Assembly (NCBI RefSeq): GCF_024701975.1
Contig: NZ_JANLNM010000003.1
Location: 1-64,000, forward strand
Source: Variovorax sp. ZS18.2.2
GTDB lineage: Bacteria; Pseudomonadota; Gammaproteobacteria; Burkholderiales; Burkholderiaceae_C
DNA: 64,000 nucleotides
Direction of reading: 5' to 3'
Shown: one piece after another, positions 33,507-41,757 of the stretch
Position numbering within the stretch: position 1 is the stretch's first letter
Layout of the letters: each line of letters opens with the position of its first letter
Program-made: the position numbers and the translations under genes
Notes under the pieces: model-generated
Told to the model about the DNA's origin: nothing
Databases searched by the model: none
Seen by the model: only the letters and a program-made list of their open reading frames with translations

Positions 33507-34298
33507 ATGCGCAACGCTGCCGGATGCTGGATCGCGGGCTTTCTGATCGCGCTGGTTTCGCAAGTCCAGGCGCAGATCACGCAGAAGGTGGTCGACATTC
33601 CCACCCGTCCCGGAGTGACGCAACGCATGCTCGTGCTGTCGCCGCCGACGACCAAGGCCGCGGTGATCCTGATCGCGGGCGGGCACGGAGGGCTGCAGAT
33701 CTTTCCCAATGGGTCGTTCAAGTGGGGCGCCGGAAACTTCCTCGTGCGCACGCGGCAGTTGTTTGCGGACCAGGGCTTGATGGTCGCGGTGATCGACGCG
33801 CCGTCCGACCGGCAGAGCCCACCCTTTCTCACCGGGTTTCGCCAGAAGCCCGAGCATGCGGCCGACATGAAAGCGGTCATCGCGTGGATGCGCGAACAAG
33901 CCAAGGTGCCGGTGTGGCTCGCGGGCACCAGCCGCGGGACGCAGTCGTCGGCCTACGTCGCCACCGAGCTTTCCGGCCTCGAAGGCCCGGACGGCATCGT
34001 GCTGAGTTCGACCATCCTCACCGACGATGCCGGCCGGCCTGTTCCGGCCATGCCGCTAGGAAAGATCCGGGTCCCGGTGCTCGTCGTGCATCACGAGCAG
34101 CACGGTTGTGCACATTGCGCATTTGCCAACGTGCCCGCGCTCATGGAGAAGCTCGACAACTCGCCGAGGAAAGAACTGTTGAGCTTCAAGGGCGGGGAGA
34201 ACAAGGGCGACCCGTGCGAGGCCATGGCGTATCACGGCTTCAATGGGCTGGATCGCGAAGTCGTTCCGCGGATCGCAGGTTGGATTCTTGCCAAGTAG
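33507..34298 (+). CDS. Secreted alpha/beta hydrolase-fold protein
   Basis: This 263-residue protein has a signal peptide (WIAGFLIALVSQVQA). The nucleophile motif is GTSRGTQS near residue 148. Two cysteines in EQHGCAHCAFA and one in KGDPCEAM may form disulfides. The C-terminal histidine is in MAYHGFNGL. It is divergent from the hydrolase at 33224 but not closely similar to it. GGAG occurs in CCCAGGAGATCG upstream of the ATG. Substrate unknown. Confidence 0.8.
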   Translation: MRNAAGCWIAGFLIALVSQVQAQITQKVVDIPTRPGVTQRMLVLSPPTTKAAVILIAGGHGGLQIFPNGSFKWGAGNFLVRTRQLFADQGLMVAVIDAPSDRQSPPFLTGFRQKPEHAADMKAVIAWMREQAKVPVWLAGTSRGTQSSAYVATELSGLEGPDGIVLSSTILTDDAGRPVPAMPLGKIRVPVLVVHHEQHGCAHCAFANVPALMEKLDNSPRKELLSFKGGENKGDPCEAMAYHGFNGLDREVVPRIAGWILAK

Positions 34299-34306
34299 GC
34301 GCGAGC

Positions 34307-35503
34307 TCAGGAACTCGTCCCGCTCTTCGCACTTTCTATGGAGAAGATGGCGATTGCGGCAAGGAACGACAACACCGAGGACGCCAGCATCACGCCCAGC
34401 ACCGCAAAGTGCGCGTTCGAAGCATCGACAACCAGCCCCGAGAGAAAAGCGATGATCCCGGCGCCGATCACGGTCAACGCAGCCGCCAGACCCGACGCCG
34501 TGCCCGCAAGTCCTGGGCGTATGGACAGGACTCGTGCGTTGGCCGCGGGCATGGTCAATCCGTTGCCCAGCCCCACGCACACGCAGGGGCCAAAAAACGC
34601 GAACGGGTGCGTCATGCCGCACATGGCCAGAACCAGTCCGGTCACCAATCCCAGGCAAGTCAGAACCCGTCCCGCAAGGATGAAGCTGATCGGCGTGTGG
34701 CGGGAACTTGCGTGTCCGACCACATAGCTCCCGACGATGAAGCCCGCGGGGACCATCCCCATGTAGAAGCCAAGCGCCGTGCTCGATGTCCCGCCCGACC
34801 GCGCGACCACCAGGGGCGCACCGCCGAGAAACGCATACAGCGTCCCGATGGCGAATGCCATGCAGAGCGCATACGCCCAGAACCGCGCCGAACGGATCAA
34901 TTCACCGTAACCCCTGAGCTGGAGTGCGACCGACTTCGTGCGATGGATGTTCGTCTCCTTCATGCAGAAGGTCACCAGGCACAGGCCCACAACCCCAAGG
35001 ACTGCAAACGCAATGAAGTTTGCGCGCCACCCGAAAGATGAATCGAGTATTCCGCCGATGGCCGGCCCCACCATCGGCGCGACGGCCCATGCCGAAGACA
35101 CGTAGCCGATCCGGCTTGCCGCCATGCGCTCGTCGCTGGTGTCTCGAATTGCCGCAAGAGAAACCGCGTATCCGGCGATGACGGGGCCTTGGAACAGCCG
35201 GCACAGCAAGAACATGCCGATGTCGTTCGCCAGGCTGCAGCCGATGGATGCCACCGTGAAGACGGCGAGAGCGATCAGCGCGATCGGCTTGCGCCCGAAC
35301 CTGTCCGACAGCGCACCCGCGATCAGGTGCGTGAAGGCTGTGGCGATGGCATATCCGGCGATGGCGACGTTGACGAGCGCAAAGTCCGCACCGAGGTCCT
35401 TGGCGATGCCCGGCAGCGAAGGCACGAACATGTTGACCGGAAGAACCGCGATGGCGGAAAGGGCGATCAGGACTGGAAGACGTGGATTGGCCTGCGAATG
35501 CAT
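34307..35503 (-). CDS. MFS multidrug exporter, Bcr/CflA type
   Basis: This 398-residue inner-membrane protein has 12 predicted segments. The MFS signature GALSDRFGRKPIALIAL lies after segment 2, and PMVGPAIGGILDSSFGWRANF is the drug-exporter motif C region. It probably exports drugs by proton antiport. AAGGAG lies 10 bases before the ATG at 35503; a GTG 7 codons earlier would put that site inside the gene. The 293 bp upstream to 35796 show no gene. Confidence 0.9.
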   Translation of the reverse strand: MHSQANPRLPVLIALSAIAVLPVNMFVPSLPGIAKDLGADFALVNVAIAGYAIATAFTHLIAGALSDRFGRKPIALIALAVFTVASIGCSLANDIGMFLLCRLFQGPVIAGYAVSLAAIRDTSDERMAASRIGYVSSAWAVAPMVGPAIGGILDSSFGWRANFIAFAVLGVVGLCLVTFCMKETNIHRTKSVALQLRGYGELIRSARFWAYALCMAFAIGTLYAFLGGAPLVVARSGGTSSTALGFYMGMVPAGFIVGSYVVGHASSRHTPISFILAGRVLTCLGLVTGLVLAMCGMTHPFAFFGPCVCVGLGNGLTMPAANARVLSIRPGLAGTASGLAAALTVIGAGIIAFLSGLVVDASNAHFAVLGVMLASSVLSFLAAIAIFSIESAKSGTSS

Positions 35504-35796
35504 TGCTGTTGAACTCCTTGACACGGCGCTGTCGAAATCGCTTCGATGGCGCCCAGAGAGAAAGATCGAATCACCGGGGCGTGCTGTTGCACGGCCTCTG
35601 ATCTACTCGTGTCGGGTCCAACAGGAGTCAATGCGTCGCCAGTCCTTATGAAGCCGGGCGACATGAATGCGAGCAGGCTGGATGCTGCTCCAACGAGCGG
35701 GTGTGCGCTCTGGCTCAAATTCTGCCTCATCCACGCGCAGCCCCGAATTCACCGAACGCTGCCCGCTCCCGACCAGGCTCCGCGTTCTGCACGCGC

Positions 35797-36252
35797 TCAT
35801 TCCCCGAGCACAGGGCGCTTGGCGATGAACGCCTGCTTCTCGTGCCGATCGAAGCCGGCTGCCTCGTAGAACTGGAAGGTCGCTTCATCCTTCCTGCCGG
35901 TCAACAGCATGACCTTGTAGCAGCCCTGCGACCAGGCGATTGAAAGCGCGGCGGCAAGGACGGCCTTGCCGTGGCCCTGCCCCCGGTGGTCGGCGTGGGT
36001 CACGACGTTTTCGATCACGCCATAGGGCTTGCAGCCGCGCGTGAGATTGGGGATGACGGTGAGCGTGCAGCTGGAGACGAGCTTGTCCTGCACATAGACA
36101 CCGAGGCATCTGCAACGCCGATTGCCCGACAGTTCCTGCCAGACCGCATCGACGGTGGCCGGGTCCGGGAGCGGGTCGTCGACCTCGTGAAGATGTCGAT
36201 AGAGAGCCAGAAGCTCTTCGAGTTCTGATGGGGCAATCTGACGAATTTTCAT
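35797..36252 (-). CDS. GNAT-family N-acetyltransferase
   Basis: This 151-residue GNAT carries the acetyl-CoA motif THADHRGQGHGKAVLAAAL near residue 88 and FQFYEAAGFDRHEKQAF at the end. The ATG at 36252 overlaps the TGA of a 51-residue gene (ATGA), so the two are translationally coupled. Substrate unknown. It could be the effector of a two-gene unit, but the partner does not look like a known antitoxin. Confidence 0.9.
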   Translation of the reverse strand: MKIRQIAPSELEELLALYRHLHEVDDPLPDPATVDAVWQELSGNRRCRCLGVYVQDKLVSSCTLTVIPNLTRGCKPYGVIENVVTHADHRGQGHGKAVLAAALSIAWSQGCYKVMLLTGRKDEATFQFYEAAGFDRHEKQAFIAKRPVLGE

Positions 36253-36404
36253 GGCTCACCCAGGTCGAACCGCACAGCCCAGAGCTCTTGCTTGAGCCTG
36301 GCGACGCGTTCGAATTCCTCGGGCAGGCGGCCCGGCAGCAGAGGCACGGACACGCCAAGCCCCTGCAACGCCGCCATCCGCAGATCCTCCGCAATCACCG
36401 CCAT
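36249..36404 (-). CDS. 51-residue small protein coupled to the GNAT
   Basis: The frame begins MAVIAEDLRMAALQG and ends ELWAVRFDLGEP. It is preceded by a strong AGGAGG Shine-Dalgarno at good spacing and ends in an ATGA overlap with the GNAT gene, which together strongly support translation. The protein is predicted helical and slightly acidic. It is not a DUF1778-type ribbon-helix-helix antitoxin. The role is unknown; a GNAT partner or regulator is a reasonable guess. Confidence 0.65.
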   Translation of the reverse strand: MAVIAEDLRMAALQGLGVSVPLLPGRLPEEFERVARLKQELWAVRFDLGEP

Positions 36405-36499
36405 GCTGAATCCTCCTTCGTCACCTGACCGTGGCTATTCTGACGCCAGGCTTCGCGCGCTTGCACAGGCGCGGGCCGGAGTCCGGCGAGGCTGGAGAC

Positions 36500-36790
36500 A
36501 TGGCTGGACCGCGCGGCGACAATCCCGCCATGGCTCAAGGCAAACGCATCTCGGCAGACATCGACAGCGACGCCCTCCAGGCGATCAGGCACATGGGGGC
36601 GCAGGCCAAGCTGGCGCGCACACGTGCCGGTGAAGGCCAGGCCACGGCCGCCACGCGACTGGGCGTGCACGTCCAGACAATCGCGCGAATCGAATCGGGT
36701 GAGCCTGGCGTTGCCATCGGGCATGTGCTGGGCATGCTCGCGCTCTACGGCATCGCGACGAAGACGATCGAACCAGGGAGCACCGAATGA
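36500..36790 (+). CDS. XRE-family helix-turn-helix protein
   Basis: This protein of about 96 residues has one HTH_XRE domain (LARTRAGEGQATAATRLGVHVQTIARIESGEPG), with HipB-like spacing. Two starts are possible: 36500, with GAGG 8 bases upstream, or 36530 (MAQGKRI), without a clear site. The stop overlaps the start of the lipoprotein gene (ATGA). No HipA or other toxin follows, so it may be an orphan regulator. Confidence 0.75.
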   Translation: MAGPRGDNPAMAQGKRISADIDSDALQAIRHMGAQAKLARTRAGEGQATAATRLGVHVQTIARIESGEPGVAIGHVLGMLALYGIATKTIEPGSTE

Positions 36791-37461
36791 CGACCATCGA
36801 GAGACGTGTCGGCTCGCGGCAGCAAGGGCGGACAGTGCAGACGATGTTGCGCACCATGACAGCTGCAGCAACGCTGTCGCTCCTTGCCGGCTGCCCCGCG
36901 GACACCCCGGCGCAATCGCCGGCCGCGCTTGCCAGCCTGCGGCAGCAGATCGATGCCGTCCGGGTCTGCGCGCCGCTTCTCTCGGGAACCTGGCCGATCG
37001 AGTTCAGCGCGGACAGCCTCGCGACACCGCCCGTCGACGCGCTGGTAAGCGCAGGCATCGTGCGCCGCGTGCCGCTGCCGAATCCGGGTGGCGAACGCCC
37101 TCGCGTGCGGATCGATCTCGTCCAGGAGACCGGCGGCGATGCGCGCCTGTATCGCTTGCGGCCCGAAGCCCCGCCGAACCCGCAGCTGTGTTTCGGCCGC
37201 AGGCAGGTCACGACGATGCAGCATGAAGCGATGGGCAAACGCAGCGGGTTGCTGCACTACGCCTACCGCGTCGCCGATGCCCCCGCATGGACCGCCCGGC
37301 CCGACATCCGCGCAGCCTTTCCCTTCATGGTGGCGATGCTGGACGGCGAACATCGGACGATCGGCGCGACGGGCCTTCAGGCCGATGGCTCGTGGCGCGT
37401 GACGGGCGACCCGCAGGCGCAGGGCGCCGATCCGATGGAGAACAAGGGCTTCCTGCCCTGA
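36787..37461 (+). CDS. Putative lipoprotein, hypothetical
   Basis: This 224-residue protein has a lipobox (TLSLLAGCPAD) near residue 36; an internal ATG at 36844 would give a normal-length lipoprotein signal. The mature part has a helical start with a conserved-looking VRVCAPLL, then beta strands with VRIDLVQETGG and PQLCFGRRQV. I do not recognise the family. It is translationally coupled to the XRE gene upstream. Confidence 0.7.
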   Translation: MTTIERRVGSRQQGRTVQTMLRTMTAAATLSLLAGCPADTPAQSPAALASLRQQIDAVRVCAPLLSGTWPIEFSADSLATPPVDALVSAGIVRRVPLPNPGGERPRVRIDLVQETGGDARLYRLRPEAPPNPQLCFGRRQVTTMQHEAMGKRSGLLHYAYRVADAPAWTARPDIRAAFPFMVAMLDGEHRTIGATGLQADGSWRVTGDPQAQGADPMENKGFLP

Positions 37462-37513
37462 GGCCAGTCCATCGCCGATGAAGGTCACCCCGCAGGGCGA
37501 CCGATTGCGCGAA

Positions 37514-37699
37514 CTAGCGCTTGAACAGCTTGTAGGCCCCGAACGCCAGCAACACGGCGGCGAAGACCAGCATGCCTGCGGATTTTCCGGCCGAGTAGCC
37601 GGCCTCAGCGCCCGCTGCGGCCTGCGGGAGATTCATCCAGCGGGTCATCGCCCATCCACCCCACACGACGGCGATCACGCCCTGAACCTTGTTCCCCAT
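37514..37699 (-). CDS. 61-residue membrane protein
   Basis: The protein starts MGNKVQGVIAVVWGGWAMT at 37699, preceded by AAGGGAG. It has one or two hydrophobic segments (GVIAVVWGGWAM and MLVFAAVLLAFGAYKLF). The family is unknown. It is a stand-alone small gene convergent with the lipoprotein gene and divergent from the GFA gene. Confidence 0.6.
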   Translation of the reverse strand: MGNKVQGVIAVVWGGWAMTRWMNLPQAAAGAEAGYSAGKSAGMLVFAAVLLAFGAYKLFKR

Positions 37700-37786
37700 G
37701 CATGCGCTCCCTTGATTTGGAGCGCGATGATACCCATCGGGAACCTCGTCGAGATCGCATGCCGCTCGCACGGTCCCACTCCGCGC

Positions 37787-37811
37787 GATTCGCGACGATC
37801 TTGTTACTCCC
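37787..37811 (+). promoter_or_regulatory. Conserved upstream element, copy 2
   Basis: This is the second copy of the 25-bp element at 17879, with one mismatch. It lies 85 bases upstream of the GFA-family start (37897). A shared downstream block (ATAGATTGGTC) sits at about the same distance as in copy 1. This links two otherwise unrelated genes to one regulator. Confidence 0.55.
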
Positions 37812-37896
37812 TCGCCGTGCGTCCGCTCGAATAGATTGGTCATCACGCCACGCGGCACGCGTGCGTTTTTCTCGAACCAACTGAACGGAGCGCTCC

Positions 37897-38340
37897 ATGA
37901 CCGACATCGTCGAAAGAACAGCAGAGATCGACCAGCCTTACACCGGCGGTTGCGCATGCGGCGCGATCCGCTTCGAAATCTCTGGCGAACCGGTCTTCCA
38001 GAACGACTGCCAATGCCGCGACTGCCAGCGCAAGAGCGGCACCGGCCACGGTTCGTACCTCACCTTCCCCCGCGGCGGCGTGAAGTACAGCGGCGAAGCG
38101 ACGCTGTGGGACATGGTCGGCGACAGCGGCAACGTGAAGACCCGCGCGTTCTGTCCGCACTGCGGATCGCCCGTGTACCTGACCTTCGCCGCGATGCCCG
38201 ACGTGTTCACCGTGCATGCCGCGAGCCTCGACGACCCTGGCCGTTATCGACCGCAGGCGGTCACGTACGGCGTGCGCGGACACGCATGGGATTTCCTGGA
38301 CCCGGCATTGCTGAAGTTCGACAGGATGCCGCCGATGTGA
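37897..38340 (+). CDS. GFA-family protein (glutathione-dependent formaldehyde-activating-like)
   Basis: This 147-residue zinc protein has the GFA pattern: GGCACGAIRFEISG, NDCQCRDCQRKSGTGHG and RAFCPHCGSPVYL, which supply the two zinc sites. The family name comes from Gfa, which speeds condensation of glutathione with formaldehyde; most members are uncharacterised. It is downstream of the conserved element also found before the DUF899 operon. Confidence 0.9.
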   Translation: MTDIVERTAEIDQPYTGGCACGAIRFEISGEPVFQNDCQCRDCQRKSGTGHGSYLTFPRGGVKYSGEATLWDMVGDSGNVKTRAFCPHCGSPVYLTFAAMPDVFTVHAASLDDPGRYRPQAVTYGVRGHAWDFLDPALLKFDRMPPM

Positions 38341-38352
38341 GGTCGCCCGGGC

Positions 38353-38847
38353 CTACCGCATGTGCGCCAGGTCGCGCAGGTCCGACCGGATCGCCGCGCG
38401 GTCGGCACCTTGAAGCGGCAGGCTCACGAACAGCTCCAGGCGCCGGCGCAGCACGAACATCATCTGGATGGCTGCGCGCACGGCGTCTTCGGGATTCTCG
38501 ATCTCCGCAATATCCGGAAAGGCCCACAGCGCCGCATCGGGCTGACCCGGCCAGCGTGGTTGGGCGAGCGACGTTGACTCGTCCAGGGTGATGACGAACT
38601 CCGCGCGGGGTGCGCCCGATGCGGTCAGGTCGTTCCAACTGCGCGGCGGCGCGTCCAGCTGCGGAATGCCTGCGTTGTCGAGCGCGGCGACGGCCGCGGG
38701 ATGGATGCCGCCAGCGATCTTTCCGGGCTGGCCGCACGAGAGCACCGTGAACCGGCTCCCGCCCAGGTGTGCGAGGCTGGCGTGCGCCAATCTGCTGCGA
38801 AGGGAATTGCGTCGCGAGACGAAGGTAACCACGATGCCTCTTGCCAT
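38353..38847 (-). CDS. LMW-phosphatase/arsenate-reductase-like protein lacking the catalytic cysteine
   Basis: This 164-residue protein follows the low-molecular-weight tyrosine phosphatase fold. Its N-terminus VTFVSRRNSLRSRLAHASLAHL aligns with the active-site loop CxxNSxRS, but the cysteine position is serine. A later FVITLDE aligns with the usual VTMGCDE-like segment. The loss should abolish phosphatase and arsenate-reductase activity. The start at 38847 is chosen as the first residue of the fold. It is the last gene of a four-gene minus-strand run. Confidence 0.75.
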   Translation of the reverse strand: MARGIVVTFVSRRNSLRSRLAHASLAHLGGSRFTVLSCGQPGKIAGGIHPAAVAALDNAGIPQLDAPPRSWNDLTASGAPRAEFVITLDESTSLAQPRWPGQPDAALWAFPDIAEIENPEDAVRAAIQMMFVLRRRLELFVSLPLQGADRAAIRSDLRDLAHMR

Positions 38848-38910
38848 GAGTTCCAGTCTAAAACGAAGATGTGTCGATCGCACGGGACGATGCCCGTCGG
38901 CCCGATGCCG

Positions 38911-39456
38911 TCAACCGCCCTTCCCTGAGGCTGACAGCACCTCGAAGGGCTCATCTCCGGCGCCTTTGATGTCCTGGTCGTACCGGAATCCGACCGCGGC
39001 CTGGGCGAGTTCCACCGGCACTTCGAACATGTAGTCGACCTCGCCGTCCGCATCGGCTTCGTGCTGCGCGAGGGCCCGCGCCCGGATGGACGGGAGTTCC
39101 TCCGGCAGCGTTCCCGTCTCCTCGAGGTCCAGCAGGCCGCGCTCGGCATCGTGCACCGCCGACCAGGCCAATGATCCGTTTCGCCAGCAGCTGACGGCGC
39201 TGACCATCACGTGCTCCTCGATCTCGCACGCGAAGACTTCACCACGCAAGGAAAGCTTGCGCAGGCTCGCATCCGAATGCAGGGCGGAGTCCGCCGAGTT
39301 GATGAACACCAGGAACCAGCCCGAGGGAAGGTCCACGCCGCAGAAGTCGGACTCGGGCAACTCTTCGCGAACGCCGGTGGCGCGCAGCCCGCAGTGAGCC
39401 AGCGCTTCTTGGCGCCGGTCGGCCTTCACGGCCAGCCATGAAATGGCAAATCCCAT
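38911..39456 (-). CDS. Hypothetical protein
   Basis: This 181-residue soluble acidic protein has no family I recognise. Strands such as FLVFINSAD and SWLAVKADRR and a C-terminal EVPVELAQAAVGFRYDQD suggest a compact alpha/beta fold. It sits 18 bp after the DUF1801 gene and 63 bp before the LMW-phosphatase-like gene in one probable operon. Confidence 0.7.
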   Translation of the reverse strand: MGFAISWLAVKADRRQEALAHCGLRATGVREELPESDFCGVDLPSGWFLVFINSADSALHSDASLRKLSLRGEVFACEIEEHVMVSAVSCWRNGSLAWSAVHDAERGLLDLEETGTLPEELPSIRARALAQHEADADGEVDYMFEVPVELAQAAVGFRYDQDIKGAGDEPFEVLSASGKGG

Positions 39457-39474
39457 GTTTCTTCCTTCGTGTGT

Positions 39475-39870
39475 TCAGGCCGTTGGCTTGGCCGTGGGGT
39501 CGCCAAGCAGGCGATTGAGTTCAACAGCCTCCGTCGCGAGACGCGAGACAGTCGCTTGAAGCAGCGGCGTGTCCTGCCGAAGCGCGAGTGTCGCCATCTC
39601 GTACTGGCCGCCGGGCTTCAGGCGCGGCTCGATGTGCCGCATCCGCTGGCCGCGCCAGAACCCGAAGAGCACGCGCTCGGGTTCCGCCCGTATCAGGAGC
39701 ACCGGTCCGGTGTGGAAGCCGACGATGTGCCCCCATTTGAGGCGCTCTTCCAGTTCGGGCACGGCCTCGCGGACGGCGCGTCGCAGGGCGGCGGCGTAGT
39801 CTCGCTGCCAGCCGCCCAGGCATGCGATGTATTCGTCCGGCGTGGCTGCGGAGGTCAGGACCATCTTCAT
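39475..39870 (-). CDS. DUF1801-domain protein
   Basis: This 131-residue protein has the DUF1801 layout (ATPDEYIACLGGWQRDYAAALRRAV, then ERLKWGHIVGFHTG, then LLIRAEPERVLFGFWRG). Members are small proteins of unproven function, sometimes iron-chaperone-like. Its ATG overlaps the stop of the ester-cyclase gene (ATGA). Confidence 0.85.
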   Translation of the reverse strand: MKMVLTSAATPDEYIACLGGWQRDYAAALRRAVREAVPELEERLKWGHIVGFHTGPVLLIRAEPERVLFGFWRGQRMRHIEPRLKPGGQYEMATLALRQDTPLLQATVSRLATEAVELNRLLGDPTAKPTA

Positions 39871-40301
39871 GGGAATCGCTTCGCTTGTTCCGGTGCCGCA
39901 CCTTTGCTGTCGTTCATGAGCTGAGCTTCGATGGCCGCCTTGTCGATGACAGACCAGACGTTCGCAATTCTTTCATCCAGGAATTCGTAGAACACGTTCT
40001 CGCTGAAAGAGATTCTTCGGCCATTCACGGGCAGCCCGAGAAAGACGCCCTTCGGCGAGCAGTCGAACTGCAGCCGGCTGGCGATATGCGGCGGCTCGGC
40101 AATGAGCAGCCGGATGTCGAAGTGCAGATCGGGGATCTCGTCGCAGTCTTTCTCCAGCATCTCGCGGTAGCCGGACAGGCCGATGCGTCGGCCGTTGTAG
40201 CGAGCCTCGGTGTGAACGAACCTGCCAAGACCCGGCCAGTCCCGCGCATTCAGGCAGGCGATGTAGCTTCGATAGATGCTGGGGAGATCCGTCCCTGTCA
40301 T
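39867..40301 (-). CDS. Ester cyclase/SnoaL-like protein
   Basis: This 144-residue protein has the SnoaL-type polyketide-cyclase pattern: SIYRSYIACLNARDWPGLGRFVH, then YREMLEKDCDEIPDLHFDIR, then FYEFLDERIANVWSVIDKAA. AAAGGA precedes the ATG at 40301. It is the first gene of the operon that continues with DUF1801. Substrate unknown. Confidence 0.87.
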   Translation of the reverse strand: MTGTDLPSIYRSYIACLNARDWPGLGRFVHTEARYNGRRIGLSGYREMLEKDCDEIPDLHFDIRLLIAEPPHIASRLQFDCSPKGVFLGLPVNGRRISFSENVFYEFLDERIANVWSVIDKAAIEAQLMNDSKGAAPEQAKRFP

Positions 40302-40456
40302 GCCGATTCCTTTCTTCGAACGAGTGTGCGATGCAGGGCTGGCTCCGCACAGCGCAAGAATGGCCGATCGCGGCGCCCCCGACAAGTGCGGCGGCCGGCG
40401 TGCGGCACCCGATGCGGCATACTCCCACCCCCCAAACACGCCACAAAACCACCCGC

Positions 40457-41383
40457 ATGGACAAGGAAGTCGACCCCCACGTACTCACCGTCATCGATGA
40501 GATGCGACTCTCAGGACCCCGGCTCACGCCGGTCGAGATCGTCGCCAAGATGGGGGTGTTCGACGCGCGGGAAAAGCCGTTCGACCAGGCCTGGCTGGCG
40601 ACCGGCGACAACGTCATCGCGACCATCTGGGCGGAGTATGTGAGCGTGGGCACCGGCAACCGCTGGTTCTGCCTCGAGTCGCTGGATACGCAGCTTCGCG
40701 CCGGCGGCGGCACACGCAGCCCCTTCCAGGTCCAGCGCGCGAAAGACCGCCTGGCCTTGCTCAAGCGCACCTTCGACGCCGGCCAGGGCTTCCGGGCCGT
40801 GCTGCAGACCAACCGGGTCGCCATCGCCGAGCTGGAGAGCAACAAGGCCGCGAAGGTCTCCACGCGCGTGCGCGACGATGCCGAATGGCACGTCGCCAGC
40901 TGGGAGCCCGAGGAGCAGATCGCGGTGCTGGTTCGCGGCCCGCGCGGCTGGACGCCCGACGAGGCGGAAGTGAAGGCCGCCGCGGCACGGGGCAGCGTGC
41001 CGGTCGTGGCCGAGGCCGAGCCGGAGGCCGACGCCCCACCCGCCCCCGTTTCGCGCGAAGAGGTCCAGGCCGCTGCCATGGACTACGTCATGCGCCACTT
41101 CAAGGGCTACGGCTACAACGCCGAGGACCTCACCAGCAAGAACATCGGCTACAGCATCGAGGCGTCGAACGCGAAGGGCGCGACGCTTCTGCGCGTCGTG
41201 GTGAAGGGCACCTCCACCGGATCGCCCAAGTTCCAGCTCACGAGCGAGGAGCAGGCCTGCTCGGTGCGCGAGCCGCTCTGGCGGCTGCTGGTGGTTTCCG
41301 ACGCAGGCAGCGCGATTGCGCAGCACAAGATCTACAAGCCTTCGGAGATGAGCCAGACGCCTGGGTTCGAAGCACAAGGCTGA
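40457..41383 (+). CDS. Protein with C-terminal DUF3883-like domain
   Basis: This 308-residue protein starts MDKEVDPHVLTVIDEM. The N-terminal half is a helical region (PVEIVAKMGVFDAREK), then a charged linker. The C-terminal 100 residues match DUF3883/NO-VEIN-C, a restriction-endonuclease-like fold: YNAEDLTSKNIGYSIEASN, LLRVVVKG and EEQACSVREPLWRLLVV. In the LRVVVKG strand the usual acidic residue of the E-x-K pair is valine, so nuclease activity is doubtful. A small membrane gene follows by 8 bp. Role unknown; a defence link is possible but unproven. Confidence 0.7.
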   Translation: MDKEVDPHVLTVIDEMRLSGPRLTPVEIVAKMGVFDAREKPFDQAWLATGDNVIATIWAEYVSVGTGNRWFCLESLDTQLRAGGGTRSPFQVQRAKDRLALLKRTFDAGQGFRAVLQTNRVAIAELESNKAAKVSTRVRDDAEWHVASWEPEEQIAVLVRGPRGWTPDEAEVKAAAARGSVPVVAEAEPEADAPPAPVSREEVQAAAMDYVMRHFKGYGYNAEDLTSKNIGYSIEASNAKGATLLRVVVKGTSTGSPKFQLTSEEQACSVREPLWRLLVVSDAGSAIAQHKIYKPSEMSQTPGFEAQG

Positions 41384-41390
41384 CGCGATC

Positions 41391-41741
41391 GTGTCGTTCC
41401 TTCTCTCGCTGGTGCTGCCGTTCGCCGTGTGCGTGCTGCTGGTCGGCATCACCTCTGCATTCTGGTGGGGCAAGTTGCAGAAGCCCTGGGCCTATGTGAC
41501 CTTCGCCTTCCTTGCCGTGCTCGGTCTGCATCGCGTGCTTCAGGCGGGTGCGGATTTCATCGGGCTCATCGCCTCCGCCTCCACGCCAGGCGGTTACTTT
41601 CTCGAATACCAGCAGAGTCAACCGGACCTGGTGCAGATGGTAGAGCGCTCTCTCACCACCGAAGCACTGCTGGTCTCGACTGTCCTGGTCGTTGCCGGCT
41701 GGCCGCTTCTGCGCTGGCTGCGGGCGCTGCTGTCGCGTTGA
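41391..41741 (+). CDS. Small membrane protein, unknown
   Basis: This 116-residue protein starts at a GTG 8 bp after the DUF3883-like gene. It has three hydrophobic segments (LVLPFAVCVLLVGITSAFWW, AYVTFAFLAVLGLHRVL, ALLVSTVLVVAGWPLL). It is probably the second gene of that operon. No family recognised. Confidence 0.65.
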   Translation: MSFLLSLVLPFAVCVLLVGITSAFWWGKLQKPWAYVTFAFLAVLGLHRVLQAGADFIGLIASASTPGGYFLEYQQSQPDLVQMVERSLTTEALLVSTVLVVAGWPLLRWLRALLSR

Positions 41742-41757
41742 CCCGTCGGCGCCTCGT

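Noticed and set aside
35546-35869. 107-residue plus-strand frame between the MFS and GNAT genes
   Set aside because: No Shine-Dalgarno site, irregular composition, and overlap with the end of the GNAT gene on the other strand.
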